Shown here in pieces: positions 1 through 8,403 of a stretch of 64,000 nucleotides of DNA. How positions within the stretch are numbered: the stretch's first letter is position 1; every line of letters starts with the position of its first letter. Where the stretch lies: NCBI RefSeq assembly GCF_047275745.1, contig NZ_JBKQWU010000019.1:1-64000 (forward strand), written 5' to 3'. The notes beneath the pieces were generated by a model, which worked only from the letters and a program-made list of their open reading frames with translations, made no database searches and had not been told where the DNA came from. Origin of the DNA: Amaricoccus sp047275745. GTDB taxonomy: Bacteria; Pseudomonadota; Alphaproteobacteria; Rhodobacterales; Rhodobacteraceae. The position numbers and the translations under genes are program-made.

Positions 1-99
1 CTGTCCCTCCTGCGTTCAATGCAGAAGGGAAATAGGTGGCCGGATTTTACTCCGCCCGCGGCCGGACTATCCCGCCGCTACCGTGGCCGGTTTTTGCAC

Positions 100-215
100 C
101 GCCGCTCTCATCGCGGTCAAGCTCCGGCCGGAACATCTCGAAATCGATGACCCGGCCAAAGCCTCGAGGGGGTCGCCGATGTCGCTCAGCCGGTCATCCG
201 CCGGCTCATACCAAT
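100..215 (-). pseudogene. IS5-family transposase remnant (N-terminal piece)
   Basis: Read on the minus strand, this stretch gives broken peptides such as DRLSDIGDPLEALAG and, after a one-base frameshift, IDFEMFRPEL. These match the N-terminus of the IS5-type transposase pseudogene further right (57012-57144), which reads LSDLGDRLQAFAEAVDFEMF. No intact frame continues and I see no terminal repeat. It is a short decayed copy, and its 5' start and true ends cannot be placed. Confidence 0.6.
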
Positions 216-354
216 CCCCCGCGCCCCGTGGGATCAGGGAATCACGAAGCGTCCGAACCGGCGAGGTACATCGCGGGGGCCCCAGACATCACGCTCCGCG
301 ACCCGGTACGGACCGTGGGCGAGGCCTGCTCGGTCGCCGATGATACGGCAGGCA

Positions 355-560
355 AAGTACAACTGATACGATTACATGATCAGAACTGTCAATTCCGTAC
401 TATACATAAGAACAATCGTATTACGAATATAAGTCAACTCCAAATTGATAATTCAATATATTTACCGTACACTATCATATTATGGTTGAAAAGTTGGTAC
501 TCATGGTTATTCTCGCGTGCACACATGTAAATTGAAGGAGCGGGCGCATTTCTGGCCCGC
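355..560. other. AT-rich leader upstream of the LuxR-type gene
   Basis: This is about 190 bases of strongly AT-rich DNA (for example the run around 435-480) inside otherwise very GC-rich sequence. I see no credible gene in it. It directly precedes the LuxR-type gene, whose first 40 codons are also AT-rich. It probably holds that gene's promoter, and its composition suggests either acquired DNA or a promoter of the kind bound by nucleoid proteins. Positions 216-354 show nothing recognisable. Confidence 0.5.
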
Positions 561-583
561 TGGGGATGGGGTGGAGCATAGTC

Positions 584-1330
584 ATGGGAGATTCGATGAA
601 AATGCGCGGCGCGCATCCAATTCATATGATTAATGATCTTAAGAATGATGACATCTATACCAGTAGCGCGCTTTCATTTTCAATCATAGACAGCAGAAGG
701 CTGGAAAGGGAATGCTTTATCCGGGCGATCAAGTCCGTGCATCAAGGCATAACGGTCGACGCCTACGGCTCGGCAAGTGAATGGCGCGACAACACGGATC
801 GCGCACCTTCCCGCGGCATCCTGTTCAGCGTCGGCGGCTCCTGCGCCAACCAGCCCGCCGTCCAGACGGCCTTGCGCGAGCTCGTTGCGGAGGCGGGCAC
901 CACGCCGGTCATCGTTCTCTCCGAATCCGAGGATCTGCGCGACATGATCGCGGCGATCGACAACGGCGCGCGCGGCTATGTGCCGACCAGCGTCGGGATC
1001 GATGCCATCATCGATGCCGCGCATCTGACACTGGCGGGCGGGATCTTCCTCCCGGTGTCGAGCCTGTCGGCGCTGCGGAGCACGATCCCGGCGAGCGAGA
1101 CGCGTCCCACCGGGATCGAGGATCATTTCACCTCGCGCCAGGCGGCGGTCGCGAACGCGTTGCGTCAGGGAAAGGCGAACAAGACCATCGCCTATGAACT
1201 GAACATGTGCGAGAGCACCGTGAAGGTTCATATCCGGACAATCATGAAGAAGCTGCGGGCGAGCAACCGGACCGAAGCCGCCTTCAAGCTGAATCCCCTG
1301 TTTCCAGAGGATCGGCCCACCGACCGTTAG
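584..1330 (+). CDS. LuxR-type DNA-binding response regulator-like protein
   Basis: About 248 residues. The C-terminal 65 form a LuxR/GerE helix-turn-helix: FTSRQAAVANALRQGKANKTIA followed by CESTVKVHIRTIMKKLRASNRTEA. The N-terminal half resembles a receiver fold (SFSIIDSRRLERECF, VIVLSESED, IDNGARGYV), but the phosphoacceptor region is not canonical. The second acidic position reads FSVGGS where a receiver usually has a DxxL/M-type loop, so phosphorylation is doubtful. I chose ATG 584 because TGGAG lies eight bases upstream; starts at 566, 596 and 602 are possible. It stands alone, upstream of a convergent GntR gene. Regulators of this shape often control exopolysaccharide genes in alphaproteobacteria, so the cluster at 31-54 kb is a possible target. 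That is inference. Confidence 0.8.
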   Translation: MGDSMKMRGAHPIHMINDLKNDDIYTSSALSFSIIDSRRLERECFIRAIKSVHQGITVDAYGSASEWRDNTDRAPSRGILFSVGGSCANQPAVQTALRELVAEAGTTPVIVLSESEDLRDMIAAIDNGARGYVPTSVGIDAIIDAAHLTLAGGIFLPVSSLSALRSTIPASETRPTGIEDHFTSRQAAVANALRQGKANKTIAYELNMCESTVKVHIRTIMKKLRASNRTEAAFKLNPLFPEDRPTDR

Positions 1331-1428
1331 CAGGCCGGCGAGGACCCCCCGCCCCCATCGGCATGCTCGACTGGCTTGCCGAAACATGATCCGCGCGTCG
1401 GACGGCGGGGGGTGCTCCAATTCGCGGA

Positions 1429-2166
1429 TCAGTTCCGCCGGTTCAGCACCGTCGAATACGAGAACCGGTCACCGGGGTGCAGGCTCACCGAGACTTCCGC
1501 CAGTGAGCCGGCGCCGAGGTAGTACTGTCTCCGCAGTTCGAGCGCCGGGCCGCCCGCCTCGGCGCGCAGCGTCGCGGCCCGGGCGGGCGGCAGGGAGACC
1601 GCCTGGATCCGCTGGCGGATCTCCTGGATCCGGCGCCCGGACAGATCCTCGATCAGCTCGCTGAGGAGACCGGTCGCCTGTTCGAACCGGTCCCGGACCC
1701 CGGCTGCGAAACTCGCCTCGATATAGACATCGGTCCAGCAGACCGGCGGGTCCGCCGGGCGGTCCCGCCACAGGCGCAGGCTCGAGATCCTGAGCCAGCG
1801 GCTGCCGGGGCGCACGCCGAGCAGCCGCGCCATGGCGTCATCGGCCACCTCGTCGCGGATCTCCATCGTCTGGCGGATCGTCGCCTCGCCGAATTGCTGC
1901 ACCTCCTCGATCCCGCCCACGGCCTGGAAGAACCCCGGCTGTTCGCGCGGCGGGACGGCCGATTCGACGCGGGTGCCCACGCTTTTCCGGCGCGAGACGA
2001 GGCCGGTGTTCCGCAGCTCCTGCATCGCGGCGCGGATCGTCGAGCGGCTGACCGAGAACTGTTCCGCGAGTTCCATCTCGGTGGGGAGCAGGCTGCCGAC
2101 CGGGTAGCGGCCGCTGGAAATCGCTTCGGTCAGGTCCCGGGCGACCTGGGCGTAACGGGTGTGCAT
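1429..2166 (-). CDS. GntR-family repressor, HutC/UTRA subfamily
   Basis: 245 residues from MHTRYAQVARDL. The N-terminal winged helix is clear (GSLLPTEMELAEQFSVSRST, then MQELRNTGLVSRR). The remainder is a UTRA effector-binding domain (LRISSLRLWRDRPADPPVCW, DRFSYSTVL near the end). The start at 2166 is preceded by a GAGAG-type ribosome site; longer frames to 2256 would run through the operator region. It is divergent from a lyase-transporter operon, and a perfect 25-bp dyad at 2247-2271 between them is its likely operator. UTRA domains usually bind small carboxylates, sugars or amino-acid derivatives, so the inducer is probably the lyase substrate. Confidence 0.9.
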   Translation of the reverse strand: MHTRYAQVARDLTEAISSGRYPVGSLLPTEMELAEQFSVSRSTIRAAMQELRNTGLVSRRKSVGTRVESAVPPREQPGFFQAVGGIEEVQQFGEATIRQTMEIRDEVADDAMARLLGVRPGSRWLRISSLRLWRDRPADPPVCWTDVYIEASFAAGVRDRFEQATGLLSELIEDLSGRRIQEIRQRIQAVSLPPARAATLRAEAGGPALELRRQYYLGAGSLAEVSVSLHPGDRFSYSTVLNRRN

Positions 2167-2246
2167 CGGCTCTCTCGCATGGGGCTTCTCGGCACGGACG
2201 CTAGCGCGACTTTGTCCGAACATAAAGGGCTTGATCGAATCGATAA

Positions 2247-2271
2247 GTTCGTACATTAACTATGTACGAAC
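2247..2271. promoter_or_regulatory. Perfect dyad, probable GntR operator
   Basis: Arms GTTCGTACAT (2247-2256) and ATGTACGAAC (2262-2271) are exact inverted repeats around TAACT. The site lies 23 bp upstream of the lyase start and 80 bp upstream of the divergent GntR start. It is therefore well placed to repress the operon and its own gene. No second copy was seen in the window. Confidence 0.75.
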
Positions 2272-2293
2272 AAAACATCGAGGAGATGCCCCC

Positions 2294-3685
2294 ATGGCCA
2301 GCACCGTTTTCGACTCCCTGCTCTTCCGCGACATGTTCGGCACCGCCGAGATGCGCGAGGTCTTTTCCGAAGCTGGCCTCGTCGGCCGCTACCTCGAAGC
2401 CGAGGCGGCGCTGGCGCGCGCGCAGGCCCGCATGGGCGTCATCCCCGAGGCCGCCGCGAAGGCCATCGACGACGCCGCGCGCGCGATCGAGATCGACTAC
2501 GACCTGCTGCGCCACGAGACCGAGATCGTCGGCTACCCGATCCTGCCGCTGGTGCATCAGCTCTCGAAGGCGGCGGGTGACGCCGGGCGCTACGTGCACT
2601 GGGGCGCGACCACCCAGGACATCATGGACACGGCGAACGCGCTGCAGCTCCGCGCGGCGCTCGACATCGTCCGGCGCGAGCTGACCGAGCTGCGCGGCAT
2701 CATGGCCGATCTCGCCATCCGCCACCGCGACACGCCGATGGCCGGGCGCACCCATCTGCAGCAGGCGCTGCCGGTCACCTTCGGCTACAAGGTCGCGGTC
2801 TGGCTCTCCTCCATCGACCGCCATATCGAGCGGCTCGATCAGGCGCTGCCCCGCGTGCTCGTCGGCGAGTTCTCCGGCGCGGCGGGAACCCTCGCCTCGG
2901 TCGGGCCGGACGGGCTCGGGATGCAGCGGCTCTTCTGCGAGGAGCTCGGCCTCGGCCAGCCCGCGATCACCTGGCACGTCGCCCGCGACGGCGTCGCCGA
3001 GGCGGTCACGCTGCTCGGCCTCGTCACCGGCACGCTCGGCAAGATCGCGACCGATGTGATGATGATGGCCGCGACGGAGTTCGGCGAGCTCTCCGAGCCC
3101 TTCGTGCCGGGCCGCGGCGCGTCCTCGACGATGCCGCAGAAGCGCAACCCGATCTCGTCGGAACTGATGCTCGCCGCCGCCAAATCGGTGCGCCAGCATG
3201 TCGCCGCCATGCTCGACGGCATGATCCACGACTTCGAGCGGGCGACCGGCCCGTGGCATCTCGAATGGATCTCGCTTCCCGAGAGCTTCCTCCTGACCGC
3301 CGCGTCGCTCGCCAATGCGAAGTTCATGCTCGCGGGCCTGGTGGTTCATGAGGACCGCATGCGCCGGAACCTCGATCTCACCGGCGGGCTGATCGTCGCC
3401 GAGGCGGTGATGATGGCGGCGGCACCGAAGCTCGGCCGCCAGCACGCGCATGACGTGGTCTATGGCGCCTGCCGGACGGCGATCGAGGGCGGCGGCCAGC
3501 TCGCCGACATTCTCGCCGGCATCCCGGAAGTGGTCGAGGCGCTCGGCGGCGTGGAGGAAATCCGCGCGAAATGCGATCCGGCGAATTATCTCGGCCTCTG
3601 CGGCGAGATGGTCGACCGGGTGGTCGGCACGTCCGGGCAGGCCGAAACCGGGCCCCGGCTGGTCCGCGCCGGAGGTGACCTCTGA
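2294..3685 (+). CDS. Fumarase/aspartase-superfamily lyase (PcaB/adenylosuccinate lyase-like)
   Basis: 463 residues. The superfamily signature is present as GRGASSTMPQKRNPISSE around residues 275-292. The other conserved blocks are TTQDIMDTANALQLR near 112 and GRTHLQQALPVTFGYK near 150. Length and layout fit 3-carboxy-cis,cis-muconate cycloisomerase and adenylosuccinate lyase relatives. The enzymes split or cyclise a succinyl-type substrate, commonly releasing fumarate. ATG 2294 follows GAGGAG at the right distance; in-frame extensions upstream cross the operator. The stop overlaps the ATG of the next gene by one base (TGATGA), so lyase and dicarboxylate-type transporter are co-expressed. The context suggests uptake and cleavage of one carboxylate. 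No other beta-ketoadipate gene is present, so I would not call it PcaB. Confidence 0.88.
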   Translation: MASTVFDSLLFRDMFGTAEMREVFSEAGLVGRYLEAEAALARAQARMGVIPEAAAKAIDDAARAIEIDYDLLRHETEIVGYPILPLVHQLSKAAGDAGRYVHWGATTQDIMDTANALQLRAALDIVRRELTELRGIMADLAIRHRDTPMAGRTHLQQALPVTFGYKVAVWLSSIDRHIERLDQALPRVLVGEFSGAAGTLASVGPDGLGMQRLFCEELGLGQPAITWHVARDGVAEAVTLLGLVTGTLGKIATDVMMMAATEFGELSEPFVPGRGASSTMPQKRNPISSELMLAAAKSVRQHVAAMLDGMIHDFERATGPWHLEWISLPESFLLTAASLANAKFMLAGLVVHEDRMRRNLDLTGGLIVAEAVMMAAAPKLGRQHAHDVVYGACRTAIEGGGQLADILAGIPEVVEALGGVEEIRAKCDPANYLGLCGEMVDRVVGTSGQAETGPRLVRAGGDL

Positions 3686-5244
3686 TGACCTGCGCCGTCA
3701 CCCATACCGAACACGCGGGCGATCCCGCCGGCGGCGACCGTTTCGACCGGGCCCGGCAGACCGTCGGCATCGTTCTGGGGCCGCTCCTGCTCGTGGCACT
3801 TCTCCTGATCCCGATGGATCTCGACTGGCACCAGCAGTCGCTGCTGGCGCTGATGGTCTTCGTCTTCGTGATGTGGATCACCGAGGCGCTGCCGATCCCG
3901 GTCACCTCGCTGCTGGTGCTGGGGCTCGCGGTGGTCCTGCAGGTGCCGTCCCTCGAACCCGGCTCGGGGGAGAGCGCGTCCGGCTTCATCTACGGCGCCT
4001 TCTCCTCCTCGACGCTGTTCCTCGTGATCGGCGGCTTCATCCTCGCCCAGGCGATGATGGTGCACGGGCTGGACCGCCGCTTCGCCCTCGCGGTTCTGTC
4101 GATCCCGGGCGTGGCGCGCTCCACCGCGACCGTCGCCATCGCCTTCGGCCTCGTCGCGGCGCTGGTCTCGGCCTTCGTCTCGAACTCGGCCGCCGCGGCG
4201 ATGCTGCTGCCGCTCGGCCTCGGCATCGTCGCCGCCATCGGCCCCGAGATCACCGCCGTGACCGGCGAACACGCCAGCCGCAGCCGCTTCGCCTGCGTCA
4301 CCATGCTGATGATCGCCTATGGCGCCAGCGTCGGCGGCCTGCTGACCCCGATCGGCAGCACCGCCAACGTGATCGGCCTCGGCTTCCTGAAGGAACAGGT
4401 CGGCGTCGAGATGGGGTTCTTCGAATGGACCGCCCGTACCGCGCCGCTGTCGATCACGCTCTTCATCGCCATGTGCGTGGTGCTTCTGGTCATGAACCGT
4501 CCGGAAGTCGGCCGTCTCCGCGGCGCGACGGACTATGTCCGCGACGCCCGCGCCAGCCTCGGGCCGCTCAGCCGGGGCGAGATCAACACGCTCGCGGCCT
4601 TCCTGCTCGCGGTCGTGCTCTGGGTCGGACCGAGCCTCGCCGGCGACGGCGCGGCGCCCGGCACGGCGCTCCACGCCTTCCAGACGCTCGACATCGGCAC
4701 GGCGGCGCTGATCGGCGCGTCGGTCCTCTTCTTCCTGCCCATCGACTGGCAGGAGCGCCGGTTCACGCTGAACTGGAAGGAGGGCTCGGACATCGACTGG
4801 GGCACGGTGCTCCTCGTCGGCGCGGGTCTCGTCCTCGGCACGCTGATGTCCAACACCGGCCTCGCCGAGATCATCGGGACCAATATCGTCGACCTGCTGG
4901 GCTTCACCAGCGTGGTGCCTGTCGTCATCGCCTCGGTCGCCATCGCGATCTTCATCTCGGAGGCGACCTCCAACACCGCCGCCGTCGGCGTGGTGGTGCC
5001 GGTGGTGATCCCGATCGCCGTCGCCGCGGGGATCGACCCCACCCTGCCCTCGGTCGCCGCCGTCTTCGGCGCCTCCTGCGGCTTCATGATGCCGGTCTCG
5101 ACCCCGCCCAATGCCATCGTCTACGGCTCGGGCATGGTGCCGATCTTCCGGATGTTCCGCACCGGCATCGTCTTCGACGTCATCGCCGTCGCCGTGATCT
5201 CCGCCGGCGTGCTCGCCATCGCCGCGATCAACCCCCTGACCTGA
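3685..5244 (+). CDS. DASS/SLC13-family anion (dicarboxylate) symporter
   Basis: 519 residues with roughly twelve hydrophobic segments. Both halves carry the SLC13 hairpin motif: AFVSNSAAAAMLLPLG near residue 170 and SEATSNTAAVGVVVPV near 425. Each motif begins with the Ser-Asn-Thr/Ser type triad that binds sodium and the carboxylate. The N-terminus has about 30 polar residues before the first membrane segment. Family members import succinate, malate, citrate, sulfate or similar anions. Translational coupling to the upstream lyase suggests that it imports the lyase substrate. A strong hairpin terminator follows. Confidence 0.9.
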   Translation: MTCAVTHTEHAGDPAGGDRFDRARQTVGIVLGPLLLVALLLIPMDLDWHQQSLLALMVFVFVMWITEALPIPVTSLLVLGLAVVLQVPSLEPGSGESASGFIYGAFSSSTLFLVIGGFILAQAMMVHGLDRRFALAVLSIPGVARSTATVAIAFGLVAALVSAFVSNSAAAAMLLPLGLGIVAAIGPEITAVTGEHASRSRFACVTMLMIAYGASVGGLLTPIGSTANVIGLGFLKEQVGVEMGFFEWTARTAPLSITLFIAMCVVLLVMNRPEVGRLRGATDYVRDARASLGPLSRGEINTLAAFLLAVVLWVGPSLAGDGAAPGTALHAFQTLDIGTAALIGASVLFFLPIDWQERRFTLNWKEGSDIDWGTVLLVGAGLVLGTLMSNTGLAEIIGTNIVDLLGFTSVVPVVIASVAIAIFISEATSNTAAVGVVVPVVIPIAVAAGIDPTLPSVAAVFGASCGFMMPVSTPPNAIVYGSGMVPIFRMFRTGIVFDVIAVAVISAGVLAIAAINPLT

Positions 5245-5309
5245 GTGTCCTCGGCCCCCGGGTGCCTCGCCCGGGGGAGGTCGCTGGTCGGATGCGCCCC
5301 CACCGCCAC

Positions 5310-5354
5310 GATCCGAACCCGAACCCTGGATCGCCCGGGGTTCGGGTTCGGATC
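5310..5354. terminator. Bidirectional hairpin between convergent genes
   Basis: Exact 17-bp arms, GATCCGAACCCGAACCC (5310-5326) and its complement (5338-5354), surround an 11-base loop. The hairpin lies between the transporter stop and the convergent MocR stop and is followed by ATTCTGTCAT on the plus strand. It fits a shared transcription terminator, though the T-tract is weak. Confidence 0.7.
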
Positions 5355-5418
5355 ATTCTGTCATACTGGCGGGCCGGGTGGAGTCGCGGAGCAAGCAGGC
5401 CTCGCCGCGCGGCGGGGT

Positions 5419-6969
5419 TCATGTCGCCGGCCGGCGGTCCTCGGGCGCCGCGGGCGTCTCGGAGATCGCGATGCCCAGCCGCCGCAGGCCCGGGGCGAGC
5501 TGGTGCTCCGCGACGCCGGTGAAGCCCATGAGCAGCCCCGGCCGGAACCGCGGGTTCACCGAATAGTCGCTCAGCGGATAGCAGTGGACACCGGCCGCGA
5601 CGGCGCGGCGCGAGACCGCGCGGTCGTCGGTCCCATCGGGCAGCCAGGCCACGACATTCATGCCGCTGTCGGGTTTCTCGACATGGTAGAGCCCGGCGGA
5701 CAGATCCCCCGCGACGGCGAGGAAGCGCTCCCGCCGCCCGGCATAGAGTTCGCGCATCCGGCGCAGGTGGGTGGCGAAGTGACCCTCCGCGATGAACTCG
5801 GCGAGCGCCATCTGCGGCGCGACCGGCATCCCGCGGAAGATGAGCGCCATGGCATTGCGGAACATCCCGACCAGGGCCGGAGGCAGGACGAGATAGCCGA
5901 TGCGCAGCGCCGGGAACAGCGCCTTGCTGAAGGTGCCCACGTAGATCGTCCTGCCGGCGGCGTCGATGCCGCGCATCGAGGGCAGGGGCCGCCCCGTGTA
6001 GCGGAACTCGCTGTCGTAGTCGTCCTCGATGATCCAGGCGTCGCTGGCGCGCGCCCAGTCCAGCAGGCGCTGGCGGCGGGAGGCCGACAGGGCGCGGCCG
6101 AGCGGGTGCTGGCGCGATGGCATCACGAAGGCCAGGCGCGGGTCGCCGGACGCCGCCACCGCCGCCTCGAAATCCATCCCCTCCGCGTCGACGGGGACAT
6201 GGATCAGCCGGCGACCCAGCGACTGGAACAGGTGGCGGGCGATGAACGGGCCCGGGTCCTCGAACAGCAGGCCGTCGCCCGGGTCGGTCAGCAGCTGCGC
6301 GGCGATCATGAAGGCGGCATGCGCCCCCGGGGTGATGACGATCTGCTCCGGGTCGCAGGCGTCGCTCCGATGCAGGGCGAGATAGCTGGCGATCGCCCGC
6401 CGCAGGGGCTCGTAGCCGGCGGGATCGGGATAGCCCATGTTGCCGCGATACGCGCGGCGCGTCTGCCGGTTCACGCAGTTCTGCCAGAGCGCGAAGGGGA
6501 AGTGATCATAGGCGGGCGTGTTCGGCAGGAAGACCCGGTCTTCGCGGACATCGATATCCGCGTCGAGCGTCAGGAGCCGCGCGCCGATGCCCGACGATCG
6601 CGGCGGCTGGCCGTCCCCGCCCGGATCGTCCCCGCCCTGGTCATTCCCGCCCTGGTCATTCCCGCCCTGCTCGGCCGGCATGGGTGGCAGGTGGGGCGGG
6701 GGCGTTTCCGTCACGAAGGTTCCCGCGCCGCGCCGCGCCTCGAGGAACCCGTCGGCACCGAGCCGTTCCAGCACCGCCACCACGGTCGGGCGCGACACGC
6801 CGAGCTCGGCGGCGAGCGCGCGGCTCGACGGCAGCCGCGTCCCGCCGGGCAGCTGGCCCGCGCGGATCACATCCCGCAACTGCTCCTCGAGCTGGTGCGA
6901 AACCGGGATCGGACTTTCGCGATCCAGCCGAAGTCGCGTCAGGAGCGCGCCCGACCGTCGCCTTGCCAT
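5419..6969 (-). CDS. MocR-type regulator (GntR helix-turn-helix fused to PLP aminotransferase fold)
   Basis: 516 residues from MARRRSGALL. Residues 1-80 are a GntR winged helix (GTRLPSSRALAAELGVSRPT). From about residue 140 the protein is a fold-type I aminotransferase, with the PLP block GTFSKALFPALRIGYL carrying the Schiff-base lysine and IIEDDYDSEFRY upstream. MocR proteins sense PLP or a PLP-amine adduct and control vitamin B6, GABA, taurine or related amine genes. The interdomain linker contains a run of imperfect GGNDQ repeats encoded by 15-bp DNA units (about 6634-6668). The gene is divergent from the isomerase-like/MFS pair, its most likely targets. A longer frame reaches 7359 but overlaps the divergent gene. 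Confidence 0.9.
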   Translation of the reverse strand: MARRRSGALLTRLRLDRESPIPVSHQLEEQLRDVIRAGQLPGGTRLPSSRALAAELGVSRPTVVAVLERLGADGFLEARRGAGTFVTETPPPHLPPMPAEQGGNDQGGNDQGGDDPGGDGQPPRSSGIGARLLTLDADIDVREDRVFLPNTPAYDHFPFALWQNCVNRQTRRAYRGNMGYPDPAGYEPLRRAIASYLALHRSDACDPEQIVITPGAHAAFMIAAQLLTDPGDGLLFEDPGPFIARHLFQSLGRRLIHVPVDAEGMDFEAAVAASGDPRLAFVMPSRQHPLGRALSASRRQRLLDWARASDAWIIEDDYDSEFRYTGRPLPSMRGIDAAGRTIYVGTFSKALFPALRIGYLVLPPALVGMFRNAMALIFRGMPVAPQMALAEFIAEGHFATHLRRMRELYAGRRERFLAVAGDLSAGLYHVEKPDSGMNVVAWLPDGTDDRAVSRRAVAAGVHCYPLSDYSVNPRFRPGLLMGFTGVAEHQLAPGLRRLGIAISETPAAPEDRRPAT

Positions 6970-6986
6970 GCCGCCGCCATCCCCGT

Positions 6987-7049
6987 CCTTGTCGCGCCCC
7001 CGTCCCTGTCGCGCCCCGTTCCCTGTCGCGCCACCATCCCTGCCACGCC
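6987..7049. promoter_or_regulatory. Four direct repeats in the MocR/isomerase divergent region
   Basis: Four copies of CCYTGYCRCGCC begin at 6987, 7004, 7021 and 7038, with an exact 17-bp period. MocR regulators commonly bind direct repeats, so these may be operator half-sites. They may equally be another instance of the tandem repeats seen throughout the window. The rest of 6970-7240 shows nothing else I can name. Confidence 0.45.
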
Positions 7050-7240
7050 ATCGGCATCCTACACGCGGGGCGCAGCGATTGTCACACCGGACCCGATCAG
7101 GTGCCCGATCAGGTGCTGGTCGGCGGAGGCCCGCCCGGAAGTGGTCGCCGCGTTCCGCGATAGTGGCCAGATCGGCGAAGGCCGTCCTCGGGTAAACGTC
7201 TGGCACAAGGATCGCCCGCCCTTCTTCCAGGAGTGACAGG

Positions 7241-8377
7241 ATGCATGCCGCCCAAGCCCGCTTCGCCGAACTGCTGCGCCGAAACGCCGAGCACGAAGCG
7301 CCGCCCCCGCCCCTGACCCCCGCGCTCGCCGCCCGCCTCATCGAGCGGATCGATGCCATGCGTCTCTTCGCCCATGGCTATCCGATGCTGACCAACCTGA
7401 CCCATCTGCGGGTCAGACCGGCGGATCTGCTCGATTACGCCTACCGCCACGAGCTGCGCGGCCTTTGCCTGCACGTGCTCGACGGCGAGGAGAACAGCCT
7501 GTCGCGGATGACCGCGGCCGAGCTGCGCGCCTTCGGCGAGAAAGCCGCGGCGCTCGGGCTCGACCTTCACCTCGAGATCAGCAGCACGCGCCGCGACGAT
7601 GTCGACCGGGCCGTCGAGATCGCCCGCGCCGTCGGCTGCCGCGATATCCGCGTCTATTCACGCTACGAGGGGATGCTGTCCACGGTCATGGCGGTGATCG
7701 AGGCCGATCTCCGCTACCTCGGCGAACTCGCCGACACCCACGACCTGAATTTCGATTTCGAGCAGCACGAGGAACTGAAGAGCTTCGAGATCGCCCAGCT
7801 GCTGCGCCGGGTCGGCAATCCGCGGCTGAACGCGCTGTTCGACTTCGGCAACATGATCAACGCGGGAGAGAAGCCGCTGCCGGCGCTGCGGGCCCTCGCC
7901 CCCTACATCCGCCAGGTGCATCTCAAGGGCGTTCGCATCGTCCCGGAGAAGAACGGCGACGGCCATTACGGGGTGCTCCAGGGCAGCCCCGAGGACGATC
8001 TGCCGGATGCGCGGATGCTCTTCGAACTGCTGATGCTCGGCCAGTCGGAGCCCCAGGTGATCGCCTTCGCGCTGGAGCAGGAGAACCACTATGTCGCGCC
8101 GGCCTTCCGGCGGTCGGACGAGCCCGAGGACCCGTTCATCCCCTATCGCGACATGAGCGAGACGCATCTGCCGCCGGGCTATTCGCTCAAACGGATGATC
8201 GCCGACGAGCACCGCTGGGCGGAGAACCAGCTCCGCCATGTTCGCGGCCTGATCGGAGAGATGCGCGCGCTCGCCGCCCTCGTGCTGAGCGCGGCCAATC
8301 TCGCAACCGGCGATCCCGCGACCGGCGATTTCGCAACGGGCGACCTCGGCCGCGCGCCCCGGCGCCTGACGGCCTGA
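7241..8377 (+). CDS. Sugar-phosphate isomerase/epimerase-like TIM-barrel protein
   Basis: 378 residues. The pattern fits the xylose isomerase-like/AP-endonuclease 2 barrel: LDLHLEISSTRRDD, DLNFDFEQHEELKS, NALFDFGNMINAG and YIRQVHLKG. These contain the Glu, His and Asp residues that normally bind a divalent metal at the barrel mouth. Family members isomerise or epimerise sugars, inosose-type polyols or hydroxypyruvate-like compounds; the substrate cannot be read here. The C-terminus carries three near-identical ATGD units encoded by 15-bp repeats (8303-8347). It is followed after 26 bp by an MFS gene, giving an isomerase-transporter operon divergent from a MocR regulator. Confidence 0.75.
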   Translation: MHAAQARFAELLRRNAEHEAPPPPLTPALAARLIERIDAMRLFAHGYPMLTNLTHLRVRPADLLDYAYRHELRGLCLHVLDGEENSLSRMTAAELRAFGEKAAALGLDLHLEISSTRRDDVDRAVEIARAVGCRDIRVYSRYEGMLSTVMAVIEADLRYLGELADTHDLNFDFEQHEELKSFEIAQLLRRVGNPRLNALFDFGNMINAGEKPLPALRALAPYIRQVHLKGVRIVPEKNGDGHYGVLQGSPEDDLPDARMLFELLMLGQSEPQVIAFALEQENHYVAPAFRRSDEPEDPFIPYRDMSETHLPPGYSLKRMIADEHRWAENQLRHVRGLIGEMRALAALVLSAANLATGDPATGDFATGDLGRAPRRLTA

Positions 8378-8403
8378 TACGCAAGATCCACGGAGGAAAC
8401 GTC

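Noticed and set aside
3450..5522. 690-codon open frame overlapping the transporter
   Set aside because: Arginine-, proline- and alanine-rich shadow typical of GC-rich DNA. The DASS transporter frame has clear membrane segments and motifs.
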